A stretch of DNA of 64,000 bases, taken from assembly GCA_024138015.1 (NCBI GenBank), contig JAMXBB010000011.1, forward strand, positions 34,898,654-34,962,653. The letters run 5' to 3'. The stretch comes from Lumnitzera littorea. Taxonomy: Eukaryota > Streptophyta > Magnoliopsida > Myrtales > Combretaceae. A model generated the notes under the pieces. It was not told the DNA's origin and did not search any database. It saw nothing but the letters and a program-made list of their open reading frames with translations. A program made the position numbers and the translations under genes. Shown here piece by piece: positions 11,163 through 21,919 of this stretch. Positions within the stretch are counted from its first letter, which is position 1, and every line of letters starts with the position of its first letter.

Positions 11163-14100
11163 GCTATCGAGCTTGATTTTTTTCTTGGTTTTTATTAATT
11201 TTCCTTGATTAGACCAATATTAAACCTTACTTGCTTAATATTGATCATTGATTAAGAACTAAGAAAAACTAAAGTTTTTAAACGCATTTTAAAAATTCTT
11301 AGAATCGCTATCTGATTGGAGTAGGGAAAAAGAGTGGGTTAGATTAAATCGATTGGGTAGATCGATTTAACCTAAACATTAGTCTTCTTAAAAAATTGAT
11401 TTTAAGAAAAAAGGTTTTGAAAACCAAAAATTTTAGATTCGAGAATTATCCTATTAAACCCTTAATGGGTACCACTTTTTTAACTTTTCAAATTTAGATT
11501 TTATTTTTCAAAAATACCATTTAAGGAATTTAACTAATTCACAAGTAAAAAAAAAATTATTAAAAAATTATCTAAAGTGGAAAAAATATTTTTTTTCATG
11601 TTTTAAGTCATCCTGTAATTGCTTTGAGTATTTATTTATCTGTTATTCGGAATCAAACTTCTGTAATTCATTGATGAAAATTTTAGGTGGGTGAGTTTGT
11701 TTTAATTTTTGAAAAAGATAAGGTTTACGTTTTTGCTTTGGTTTGAGTTTATTTAAGGAAAATTTTCTAAAAGGGTCTTAAACTCAATTTATTATTTTTA
11801 AAAATTCTATAAAAAGTCCTAATTTGAAATGATAAATTTTATTTTTGTTTTTATTGAAAATTGACTTTCTAAGTGGTAAAATTGTTTTTATTATTTTTAT
11901 TTTATTTATTTTATTTTCTTTTATATATTTTTATTTATTATTTTTTATTATTTCCATTTTTTTTTACTAAAACATCAAAATAAATAAAGAAAAACTAGAC
12001 TTCTTCCTTCTTCATTTTCTTTTCTCTTTTTTTTTTCTTCTTTTTCTTTTCTTTTTGTTACAATTTCAATGGAATTTACAAAAATAAATAAAAATTAAAA
12101 AAAAAAAGAAAAAGAAAAATATAGAAAAAATTGAAACAAAGATCTAAGAGAGGGTCGAACTAAAGTAGTATGTAGATCAGGTCTTGGAGTCAGGTCTGGA
12201 CGTGAACTTTGAGTTGGGTTTGAAGCTTCAATGGTCGGATCTAGGTCGCTGGAAGAAGATGAAGGTAATGCCGGTGGGAGGTGTTTCAAGGCATTTCAAA
12301 ATGATTTTTGAATGGGTGAGGGCGGTTTTGTGTTAATCGTATTGGTAAAAGGGGGCTCTTGCAACAATGTTGCAGTGGTTAGAGTTCGTTTGGGTAGTTT
12401 TCAAAGGGGGTAGTCAATGGTGGTAGAGCTTAGTGTCGCATAGTGGTTGTTGGGTGTGCAACGGTGGTTAGTTTTAGGGTTTTGAGATGTAGTGAACCTC
12501 ATAATAGGGTTAGTTTGGCTCGGGTAGTGGTAGAAGTGGTGGTTTGAGAGTGAATGTCATGCCCCGAAGCGGTAGAGTCGTAACAGCCCCGCCATGTAAA
12601 CCACCCTAAAATAGAAGTTGGGCTTACAACCGCTATCTTAGACCTGATCTACACAAGACATCCACGATTAACCCGCTTTGAAGTAAACGGTTTGTAATTT
12701 AGATAAAGTATTTACCTAAGAAAGTGAGAAAATTTATATATATATATACTATAAATTCAGTTATTACATTGTTCACAAATGAAAAATTCTAATTAAAACA
12801 AAACTTAGACCTTAAGAATATATGTTCGTTCTTCAATATTTTTCCTCACTCCCCAGGATCCAGCAGTTGCTAGCTTCAGAGTAGTTGTTGCCGCTTCTTA
12901 GCCAGCACCTGCACGACGTCTATAGGGATGTGAGCAACCACAGCTCAGTAAGTTGGGACGGAGTACTTAAAACTATACCATATACACAACAAGGTATTCA
13001 ATCACTTATTAGGTGCAATGTATGTGCAAGTAAATGCCATCGCACGACATTGTTTCGCCCGTCGTGAGATTAGAGAAATTGCGCTCGCTCTAATCTGGGT
13101 TGAGGAGTTGCCGTTAATGCAACAGCTCATGATCAAACCCAGGCTTGTGTAATGGAGACCTTGCTCCTCCCGCGACTACCTTCGAACTACTGTCTTCACC
13201 CTCGCCGTGACCTCCTCTCCTGTCACTTAGTTCGACTGAGGATGAAGAATGGACCATTTTACAATCCTGTGCTATCCCTTCCGAAAGGGTCGATATTTGG
13301 TCAGAAAGTCCTAAATTCCCCTAACGGGTTGCCATGCATGTCCGATTATGATTACTGGTCGGATATTTGATTAAATCCAGTTTAGGGTGATCAATCATTT
13401 CATAAAAATCATACAATATATGCCAGAACAATAAACAGAATTATAGCATCACCCATAATCAAGCACATGCACACATTCAACTATCTAACAAGCACAACCA
13501 AGCATAATCTTAAGCCTCCAAAATACAGCATCGTATTAATCCCAACTTACCTCAACTCCTCGCTTACTCACTTGAGGTCCGATTTGCTCAGGCCATCGCC
13601 AATCATCCCTATAACACAAATGCAGTTTTAGCTTTTCATATAACTATTATAGGTTTATTATATCCTATAACGCTTATTGTTATGTGTTGTTTAGAGTTTA
13701 ATATACTTAATTATCTAGGTCTTAGGTCTTTTATAATTATTCTAGGGTTGGAGTTAGGTTCAGGTTCGGTTTCCGCATCGATTTCTAAATTAGGTTCTAG
13801 TTTGATTTCTAAGTAGTATTTTATATTCCAACCCTAGAAATTCGTTTCAACCTATAATGTGAAATTAATCACATTACTTTCCGATCTCCTAAAAACCATC
13901 ATTACCTCTAATTAATAGTTTATTCCATCCGGTATACTTAAATCCTTATTTGTGTACAGAATTTACTCCTAATGTGAGAAATTTTTACATTTTTCATATA
14001 ATTACATAAATTCAAGTTTCCCATCAGATTTATTGTATATTTTTATTATTATCATAATATCAATTTTTATTCTAATATTTTCTATTTAGTATATTTCCAA

Positions 14101-14839
14101 AAATTACATATTATGCATTTTTGCCTATTATGTACATAATGCACTTCTAATATTTCTATCACTTTAATTACCATCCCTAAACATCAATTATCATTTCAAA
14201 ATGTCTAAATTCATCCTAGATTAGATTTTACTCCTATTTTCCCTAATTTACAAAATTAACTTAAAGTTAACTATTTTTCTCTATTGATCATTTACTACAT
14301 AATTAACCTAATAATTACATCTAACACCCTAAATGCTACAAGTATCATACTCCATCAGATTTCAACATCCTAAAACATCTACTTATTCACTAAGTCAGTA
14401 ATTAATAATTTAATTACTTAATTAACCTTAAATTATCCATTTTATGCCTCATTTTAAGGCCTAAAAATTATCTAAAAATTTCAAAAATTAATTTTTGAAA
14501 AAGGGCTTCATAGCACTGTTCTATATCATCTAAATAATCTACACAAAAATTTTGAGCTCGAAACTATACTCCTAAGGTCATTTATTTCTAAACCGAAACA
14601 TGCTCGGTTTTGCATGATTTCTTAAGGACCCTATATCACGAGACATATTTTCATCAAAATAATATTTTTCCTACAAACTAAATAAAAAAATATTCTAGAA
14701 TAACAAAATCAATAATTTTCTAATAATATTTACTATTTTTACAAAAGTACATAAGAATAGGGATGGAAATCGAACTCACCGATTTGGGTGGCTCTGGCCA
14801 CCGCGGGCCGCTGTGGCCTTGTCGGCCGGCTTGGGCGCT

Positions 14840-14861
14840 GCCACCACCGTGTGGTGGTGGT
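14840..14861. repeat. Inverted repeat in a GC-rich patch of the solo LTR
   Basis: CCACCACC (14,841-14,848) and GGTGGTGG (14,853-14,860) form perfect 8-bp arms around GTGT. The surrounding 14,780-14,890 is by far the most GC-rich stretch of this region, and it is open on both strands because it is free of AT-rich stop codons. On the minus strand it lies about 130-250 bp after the TATA box, in the expected leader of the LTR transcript. I do not call a gene here. Confidence 0.6.
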
Positions 14862-15025
14862 GGCCGTCCACTTCCAGCTGCTCGTTTGGTGGGGGTTCCC
14901 TTTAAAAGCCCTAACTGCACAGTTTTTCTTATTTTTTTTCTAACTCAAATTTTTCTCTCAATTTTTGTCTCTCCCAAATTTTCTTTGATTTGTAACTGTC
15001 CAAATGAGCTTTTTAATTTTTCCTG

Positions 15026-15035
15026 CTATTTATAG
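15026..15035 (-). promoter_or_regulatory. TATA box of the solo LTR
   Basis: The minus strand reads CTATAAATAG, a near-ideal plant TATA box. About 30 bp downstream a purine-rich leader begins (ACAAATCAAAGAAAATTTGG). It places the U3/R boundary near 15,000 and gives the LTR a minus orientation. Confidence 0.6.
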
Positions 15036-15900
15036 GGCTTTAGGGGATTTATTGTGCATTAAATGGGACAAGATAATTGCCTTATCCCTTATTTTTTAGC
15101 TTTTGTGTTGTCTTAATTTAATTGGATGGATTTTTTCTTATTTTTCCCAGCTGCCACGACCCAATTCTAGATGATTCATGTTTTTTCTTGATTTTTCCTT
15201 AATTAATTATGAATTTTCTTTAAGCATTTAGTATTATTTTAGCACATTTCGCGTATTTTAAGTAATTACGCGTATTTATACTTACATGTAAATTCATATA
15301 TAGTACAAATAAATATTATTAAATATTATTTAGGTCATTCTATTATTTTTAGTATACATATAATCTATTTCTAGTAATTTATTAGTTATTAGATTACACT
15401 TTTTTCCTTTTCAGTAATTAGCAATTATTATGCTTAAAATTTGAAAATTTTATAGTCTCTTATTTTATTACTTATTTTCTTAAATTTACGTTTACGGGGT
15501 CATTTTTATTAATATTCTTCTCAATAGTTTATAATTTGAGTTTGATTGGATCTTTTAACCGATCGCCCTAAACCTTGGGTTCTAAATTCAATCCTACGGT
15601 CAATTGGCTTAGTTTTGGGGCTTACAGTGAAGCCGTTGTAGTTTAGGGTTTGTGTGATGGAGGGTAGTGGAGCAACTAGGTGCTACGACTAGGGGCTATG
15701 ACTAGGGGTAAGAGGGATCGAAGTGGAGAGCTAGGATGGAGGGAAGTTCTTTGGGGGTGGTGAGCTTGCTTGAAAGGCTTTGAACAGCATAAGGACTTCA
15801 AGAGAGACAGTGTCGTGGATGTAAAGAGATAGTGAACTCGAAATGGGTGTTGGGAGTTGATTTTTCGTTGAGTTCCTCCCTAAAATAAGATTAGGATAGC

Positions 15901-15910
15901 CTATTTATAT
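15901..15910 (-). promoter_or_regulatory. TATA box of element D LTR
   Basis: The minus strand reads ATATAAATAG, preceded by GATTA and followed by GCTATCC. Its position, about 1.17 kb from the LTR start at 17,074, compares with about 0.9 kb for the CTATAAATAGAG box of the related element C LTR. The GC-moderate leader that follows (15,880-15,640) continues on the far side of the solo LTR. Confidence 0.5.
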
Positions 15911-16365
15911 TAATCGAAACTTAATTCAAACATGGGAGGTCAAGATTTGGTATGAATTTCATAATAAAGCATGAAGAAAGACTTTGGCTTGATTCTCAGA
16001 TTTATGTGCAAATGGAAGTAAATTCCAAGTCAAATGTATGTCCTCTCTATTTGATTTTGCCAAAAACAAACTTTAGAAGCTTCGAAATTCAATCTAAAGC
16101 TCGAATTAAGCTTAGTCAACTTATATGTTTAAGTTGCGCATTCAAGTTTTTTTCCATTTTTCAACCTAACTTTGATCACACTAATGCTTGAATGTGGACA
16201 ACTTCTTGGACATATTTTGCAGTATGCTGTGTTTAGAACAAGTTTGACCTAAGAAAATAATCATGTGTATATGGAAATCATATGAGAAATTGTAGCAAAG
16301 TGAGGGTTGTAAGTTAGGTTTGCGAGGGAAAAGGAGGGAAAGGAAAAGAAAAAGAATGAAAGGGC

Positions 16366-16620
16366 TGCTAACATGGCATTGACATGGTGCTACATAGCCT
16401 AGTAGTATTGCGCCACATATCTTGACAAAACATGTAGCATAATGCCTACGTATCATCATGCCATGTATCATGACACATGGCTGACATGTGAATGAAAGTA
16501 CTAATGTGGCACCACACGGTGTTGCATTAGCATGCGGTTGAATGAGGCAATGTTATTTATCCACAATAAACATGTGGCATAATGACATTTTGACGTGTGG
16601 CAAGTATGTTTTGGGTGAAA
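16366..16620. repeat. ACATGTGGC-type motif cluster in element D U3
   Basis: Short imperfect repeats of the type (A)CATGTGGC, GACACATGGC, CCATGTATCATG and GACGTGTGGC occur about ten times on both strands in 250 bp. Element C has the same kind of cluster at 39,449-39,640, including CATGTAGCATGACACATAGC (compare CATGTATCATGACACATGGC here). Such CACGTG-like cores resemble bZIP/bHLH binding sites, and U3 is where LTR promoters keep enhancers. Function is inferred only. Confidence 0.55.
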
Positions 16621-16639
16621 ACTAAAAAGTACTTTATGC

Positions 16640-16740
16640 CTGTAGTGAGATTTGAACCTAAGATCTCCATATCATATGTAATATCAAGTCAAAGTATAGT
16701 ACTGTCAAGCTATTAGCCTACGTCTTGTCCTTATATGCAA
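16640..16740 (-). other. tRNA-like sequence (possible SINE or tRNA relic)
   Basis: The minus strand has GTAGGCTAATAGCTTGACAG (A-box-like), then about 40 bp later GGAGATCTTAGGTTCAAATC (GGTTCAAATC resembles an RNA polymerase III B box, usual form GGTTCGANTCC), then TCACTACAGGC. Spacing fits a tRNA-derived promoter, but I could not fold a convincing cloverleaf and there is no clear anticodon stem. It lies inside the LTR of element D. Confidence 0.25.
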
Positions 16741-17149
16741 TCAAACTGCATATATGGACTAAATTGACTTAGGCTTAATCTAAGCCTAAGTCTAAAATCC
16801 CATTTGTTATTTTTGTTACTTAAGGCCCAAAAAAGCATTAAAGCTATTAAAATTTCTTGTTCTTATTTTAAACTTTTTTTCTTTAAATTTCAATTTTTTA
16901 TGTTTTCTCTAAATTTTTCTTCTTTTTTTTTGTGTTTTCTTTAAATTTTTCTTTTTTTTGTATTTTTTGTATTTTTTTTTGTATTTTTTATGTTTTTTTT
17001 TTAAATTAAAACCCTTTGCCTTATTCTAAAAATAAAACTAAGATTACAAGAGGCGTAAAAATAAGATGTCTACAACTAATTTACTTGGAGGGCTAATTCA
17101 TTAGAGTTTAAGTTGGAGGATCTTAAGTTGAGGAAAGGGGAGGGGAAGT

Positions 17150-20033
17150 CTCCTTACTTTGATCGGTAAGACTCGATCTTAATTTTCTCCTTAAGTGTCT
17201 CTCAAAGTGATCCCTTATGGAGTTGTTGAGGCTAAAGAGGATGCAAGTGTGTCTTCTTAGATAGCTTTGGTAGCAGGAGCGGCCACCTCCTTCTTAGCCT
17301 TAGCTTCCCTTTTTTCCTTGTGGGTTAGACCATCCAAAAAGTCTAGGAAGCTCAAGTTTAGGTCGAGGTGCTGTTAAAGTACCTCACATTTATCATTCCC
17401 CTGCATAGACTTCAGGAATTTCTCTATAACCTTCTACTAGGTGAAAGAATGTATGACATCTCCTTTTTTTAGGCTATTGATTAGCTCCTTCATCTCACTA
17501 GCCTCATCTTAAGGATCCTTAATCTTCTTCTCTAGCTTTCCTTTCTACTTAGCCAGCTCTAAGGAAAATTTAATAGCAGAGGATCACTGCTCATTCTTCA
17601 TGTCTAGCTTAGTTTGCATCTTAAGGACTGATTCACTCAACTCTTCATCACATTAGTGAAGCTTCACTTCAGTCTTTTGCTCATTTTCCAACTTCTTATA
17701 GAGCTCGGCTTTAGACTTCTACTCTTCTTTGAGTTGTTGCTTTAGCGCAGCAATCTCCTTGACAGCCCCTTTTTCAACCTCTTTGCACCCTTGCCTCTCC
17801 CTCTTTAGTTCAGCCTCCAACACTAATATACATAGAAACACGACGAAGATGTTAGTTAACTTTATGCAATTTTATATAGTAACATTCGAAAGAGGACTCC
17901 AACTCTCTATGATGTTGATTTGCATTAAACAACTCATCTCAAAGGAGCTTTATGTCTTTCAAAACCTAGTCCTGATGCTTAAGCCACTACAGCACTAGAC
18001 CATTGTACTACATAAAATCAAACAAACAAATGAAAAGTTAGAAAACAAAGGATTTAAGGTACCTCATAAAAGGAAAATAACTCAAGGAAACCTCGACTTA
18101 CCTAGCGAGTGAAGGTGGTGAAATGGCCCCCCATCTCAAAGATTGACTCGCCTTTGGTCTCCACCTCCTTCTTGAAGATAGCCTAATCGATTGGGGTATA
18201 AAACCCCATCATAGCCTAGTAACTGAGCTCCTTGTATTGTAATGTCGTACTATTTGATTGGATCCCCCATTGCAACTGGAAGATCTTCCTTCTAACTTGC
18301 TTGGTGGTTGCCTCATTTGCCCCCTTATGTAGACGAGTATCTTGAGACTCGTATAAAGCATTTTTGAACAACTTTAAACCACCCCATCTTTTGGCACTCA
18401 TTAAGCTCGTTTAGGTTAACTAGCCTTATTTGCTTAAAAGCGAGGTAAGGGTGAGTAAAGGATAATCGAAGCATGCAAGTTCAGTTAAGAAGCTCCCCGG
18501 TGACTTTAGAGAGTTGTAGGGCCTTGATAATCTCCTTTGCCTTCTTCTGTAGCTACACGCTTGCTTCACCTACATCTGGGGCCTTCCTTTTATGGCCCAT
18601 CAACTCTTCTTCTATATTGACCTCAAGCCTTTTCCTTCTGCTCTCGAAAGGAGAGGAGAGAGCCACCGACTCTTGCTCACTAATGATAGGCTCCTATCCC
18701 CTCGTTGTGGTAAGGGGTTCAAATGGTGGAGCCATAATGGTGACAAACTCGGTAACTACTAGCTCTACGGTAGTGGTGTTGATTGGGATCCTCTGTAGAA
18801 CCGGTAGCTCCCTATGATTGGTCTCCTTTGCACCTGACTTCGACTTGGGGGCTTTAGCCTTCGACTTAGTGGCTTTCTTCTCAATCTTCATCTTGGAATC
18901 TCGATGCCTAAGAAGTTATAGTCGCTACCTCGACCTTACCAACTTCTCATCTATAAAGAGAAACGAGCAAAGTTAATGCAAGGGTAAGCAACTTCAAATA
19001 CTAATGAATCCTGCTATGACCAGCACAGGTAAGGAGGAATCCCCATTCCTTGGATGACAACAAACAAGGGATAACTTCCTACGAGCCTACACTAGCATAA
19101 TGGATGAGTCAATTCACGTCAGGGTTGGACCTATACCTCTTAACCATTTCTTCATCATGGACTTTTCCATGCCTAAGAAGAGTTGAGAGATCAGTTTAAA
19201 GAAGTACCTTTACATAGTCTCCTTGGCATTTATTAATTAAGTGTGCCCCAAAGCCATGAAAGCATCAATCTCCTGTATGACCTTGGAGTTGTTTGGATTA
19301 AGCTTCTTTAATGTACCAATTTGGACTAATTTAGTCTAGTGAGTCTAGAAGTTCCCTCGTTCAAGCAGCTTTACTATAAGGAACTTATCCTTCCAATGCT
19401 TTACGGATGAGTCCAAGCCGTTAAATAGCTTCTTCCCTTAGAGGTTTTGGAGGTATGCCCATCCATCCTAACTCTTCCATAAATAAAAATAATTAAACAA
19501 TTGTGGTGTAGCTCGCACCACCATGTATTCGTAAAGGGCTTGTAATGCCCTTAAGATCTTCTACCTATTGGGAGGAATTTAGGTGGGGCATCACCTATGG
19601 TAATAGAAAGGTTCCCTTTTGAACTCAGTAAAAATGAGGCGCATCCCAAACTTTAGACATTTCTCATAGATTGTAAAGCGTCTCTTTCACACTAAGGGTA
19701 CCCTCTCCTCTAGCCTTAGCGCCCTCTACACCATACCAGGCCAATCCCTTACCATATAATTACTTAAACAATATCTTACAGCGAGTAGCTTACTTTTGCT
19801 CACTTAACCACTCGACCCTAAACCACTTCTAAGCTTATCAAATGAATCAACGGCCTTTAGTACCCTTTTGTAGGGATATACATCATGTGGGATGGCATTG
19901 ATGAGCTCTACCCTATCTATCTGCACCACCACTTTTGAAGACTCCTCCTTCATTTATGCTACATAGACAAAACTTCTTTGCATGCCATCGTAGGGAAAGT
20001 AACACTCTTAGTTGCTTTAGAATCAGAAGACAT
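17150..20033 (-). pseudogene. 'Putative gypsy type transposon' protein remnant with coiled coil
   Basis: From an ATG at 20,033-20,031 (MSSDSKATKSVTF...) the minus strand shows, through many stops and frameshifts, blocks typical of the plant protein family annotated as putative gypsy type transposon (PF04195-like): KFGMRLIFTEFKREP (about 19,650), LRALQALYEYMVVRATPQLF (about 19,520) and SSVKHWKDKFLIVKLLERGN (about 19,390). A middle segment (18,890-18,220) is rich in Lys, Ala and Ser and contains LYESQDTRLHKGANEATTKQ, and the tail (about 17,830-17,350) is a heptad-like Lys/Glu coiled coil (LEAELKRERQGCKEVEKGA) followed by HLDLNLSFLDFLDG. That N-domain plus coiled coil order is usual for this family. 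Stop codons within two codons of each other show that it is dead. It has a TATA box 200 bp upstream. It ends at the LTR start of element D, so it may belong to an older element into which D inserted. Confidence 0.6.
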
Positions 20034-20235
20034 CAGTCAGTGTTTTGATGAATAAGACTCAAAATATAACTTATAGGAGTTTGCACCAAAGCTTATTGCC
20101 ATCTTTAGTTATGGTTGAAGAAGAAAGTAAAGAAAGTTAGTAAATTGATTTAAGGACAGTCGGAAAAGAAGAGAGGATTTGTAGAAAAAGGTACAGTGTA
20201 AAGCACGTAAAGTGTTTAATCGGCTAACCCAATGG

Positions 20236-20246
20236 GTATTTATAGG
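20236..20246 (-). promoter_or_regulatory. TATA box upstream of the gypsy-type pseudogene
   Basis: The minus strand reads CCTATAAATAC, preceded by the end of an LTR-like region and followed about 200 bp later by the first ATG of the pseudogene (20,033). This fits a promoter in the U3 of a 5' LTR. Confidence 0.45.
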
Positions 20247-21880
20247 CCTTAAGTATGGGGAAGTACATTAGCGGGTAATAGGATTCGTATAGGTGTGATT
20301 CTCTGAATGCGCTACAATGATTACACATAGTGACAGTTTTAATTGAATGGTCGAGATCGAAGCGACAATACAAATGCAACTGTACTTATAATTGCATAGA
20401 CAACTGTCATGTTACATTAATTGGCACTTTGGAAACATACACCAAAACTGGAATTAAAAAAGTTTAACTTCCTCAAGAAGTTTGGCTAAGGCCCCATCAA
20501 CTTGCTTACCTACCATAGTACCTTGTCAACAAAACAACCTAAATAACCATTATGCTTGGCATTGACGAGTTAAATCAGTCCAACCTTATCAGCATGACTT
20601 CAACTTCAATAGAAGTGACCAAACGGTACCTCCTGAGACTACCTCCATGGCTCAGTAGCTCCATCGCTTGAGGAAGTTAGTCCTTTTGCTCATCAGCTCG
20701 GCCTTAACCTTCTGAGTACTTAGCTCGATCAAGGTGTAGTCAACTCAAATTGCCTTATAGGGTATCTCTCCTAGGTTAGATCAGCTAGCTAATATGCTGG
20801 GCGCTTTAGATCCAATTAGGTGATGTACCTAAGGAACCTATTTGCCCATCATCTCTCCTTGCACCTTGTCGGTAATGAGGTTGTGCCCCCCGAAGGTGAG
20901 GATAGATGTTAAAATATTTTGGATATAGATCCCTTAGACCTATATTGACCTATCTCAACCATGGGTTGACCTGATTGGGCTCATAGTTTAGCCTGATTCA
21001 CTAACACTTAGCCTGGTCATCTTACTGGCCAATCTCGGCATAAGCTCTCTAAATGGCCTACCCGACTTTAAAGCCTCATAACAATTATTAGACAAGTAGA
21101 TAAGGTTTGGAGACTTAGCTAACTGCTACAACTCTACAAATCTAGAACATGTCAGACTCCATACTTTCACTATCCAAATCTTGTAGATGTGACAATATAC
21201 CACTTGTGCTCCTCTAATTCTCAATAGCCTGCCTTTATAAATACTTCTGTGCATCCCATTAGTAAAACATGTTAACTCTTTGCATACTCATATTGTTTTT
21301 GCGAACCCTTTGCATTCTTCTACTCTTTTTATACACAGTTTACCGATTTAAACATCGAAATGACTATACCAGATAACATTTTAATGCCTTTCATAGTGTT
21401 TTCTTTTGTAGGCTTATCACTCTTTTGTAGGCTTATCACTAAGTGCAAAGCCCCAACCCATGGTCGAATCCTACTGACGATAAAACCTATTCTAAATATA
21501 AATTCTTATCCTATTAGTCTAATTCAAATTCTCTATACTAACATTTTTCAAACTTAAAAAAGTTTTGCAAATCAAAATCACGTGCGTTATATACAGATTT
21601 GCATGATATAACACAGGAAGTGCGTTTATACCCAATTTAAACTATGCAATTGCTCAACCCGATTAACAATTTCATCAGAACTACTATGGAGTAAAAATAG
21701 CATATTACATAAAAGGAGAAAGTTAGCAGCAGAACTAAAACTATAGCAGTACGCTGTCAAAGTATATAAATAAACAAAGGTATGCTTTGCTAGCATGTGC
21801 ATTTTGACATTATGTGAAGACAATTTAGTGACAAAAACTACTATGCTACAAATTTCAACTAAACCATAAAAGCAAGAGAA
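20247..21880. other. LTR-like and unassigned sequence downstream of the PEARLI-4 gene
   Basis: The higher-GC part 20,460-21,060 is open in no frame. The stretch starting TGTTAAAATATTTTGG at about 20,908 looks like an LTR: it has a plus-strand TATA-like box TTTATAAATAC at 21,234-21,244, then T-rich sequence and a perfect 19-bp tandem duplication (TCTTTTGTAGGCTTATCAC) at 21,402-21,439. I could not identify its partner LTR. Between 21,540 and 21,880 nothing is recognised apart from the likely 3' flank of the minus-strand gene. Confidence 0.35.
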
Positions 21881-21910
21881 GTTTTCCATGTATCTCTGTC
21901 GGCTAAGTAC

Positions 21911-21916
21911 TTTATT
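21911..21916 (-). terminator. Candidate polyadenylation signal (AATAAA)
   Basis: TTTATT on the plus strand is AATAAA on the minus strand, starting only 3 bases after the TAA stop of the PEARLI-4 gene. If used, the 3' UTR would be very short (about 20-40 nt). No other exact AATAAA is present on the minus strand down to about 21,540, but plants often use degenerate signals. Confidence 0.3.
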
Positions 21917-21919
21917 CCA

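Larger units (their letters stand above)
12555..15626 (-). mobile_element. Solo LTR, 3,072 bp, with 5-bp target duplication
   Basis: The segment starts TGTCATGCCCCG and ends GGGGCTTACA, so the termini are TG...CA with imperfectly inverted ends (TGTCATGCCCC / TGTAAGCCCC). It is flanked directly by GTGAA on both sides (12,550-12,554 and 15,627-15,631), and joining the flanks gives continuous sequence of like character. There is no gag or pol inside. A TATA box on the minus strand at 15,026-15,035 sets the orientation. Length and CGCCCC-type ends resemble the long LTRs of Tekay/Del-type chromoviruses. The usual origin is unequal recombination between the LTRs of a full element. It sits inside the LTR of element D and so is younger than D. 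Confidence 0.8.
11163..17074 (-). mobile_element. 5' LTR of element D, interrupted by a solo LTR
   Basis: On the minus strand the LTR starts at 17,074 with TGTAGACATCTTATTTTTAC, close to the TGTGGACACCTCGTTTTTGC start of element C's LTR at 39,329. Next come an A-rich stretch (T-rich on the plus strand, 16,840-17,000), repeated ACATGTGGC-like motifs (16,366-16,620), a TATA box (15,901-15,910) and a long leader. It ends just before the PBS at 11,162. Removing the 3,072-bp solo LTR and one GTGAA copy leaves about 2.8 kb, against about 3.2 kb for C's LTR. The exact lower boundary is uncertain by a few bases. No second LTR of D was found in the window. Confidence 0.55.

Noticed and set aside
12885..13370. 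Two short open frames of ordinary composition
   Set aside because: They lie wholly within the solo LTR and show no recognisable domain.
14720..15035. GC-rich open frames in the solo LTR (both strands)
   Set aside because: High GC removes stop codons; the sequence is leader/U5 of an LTR and its peptide is low-complexity Gly/Pro/Arg.
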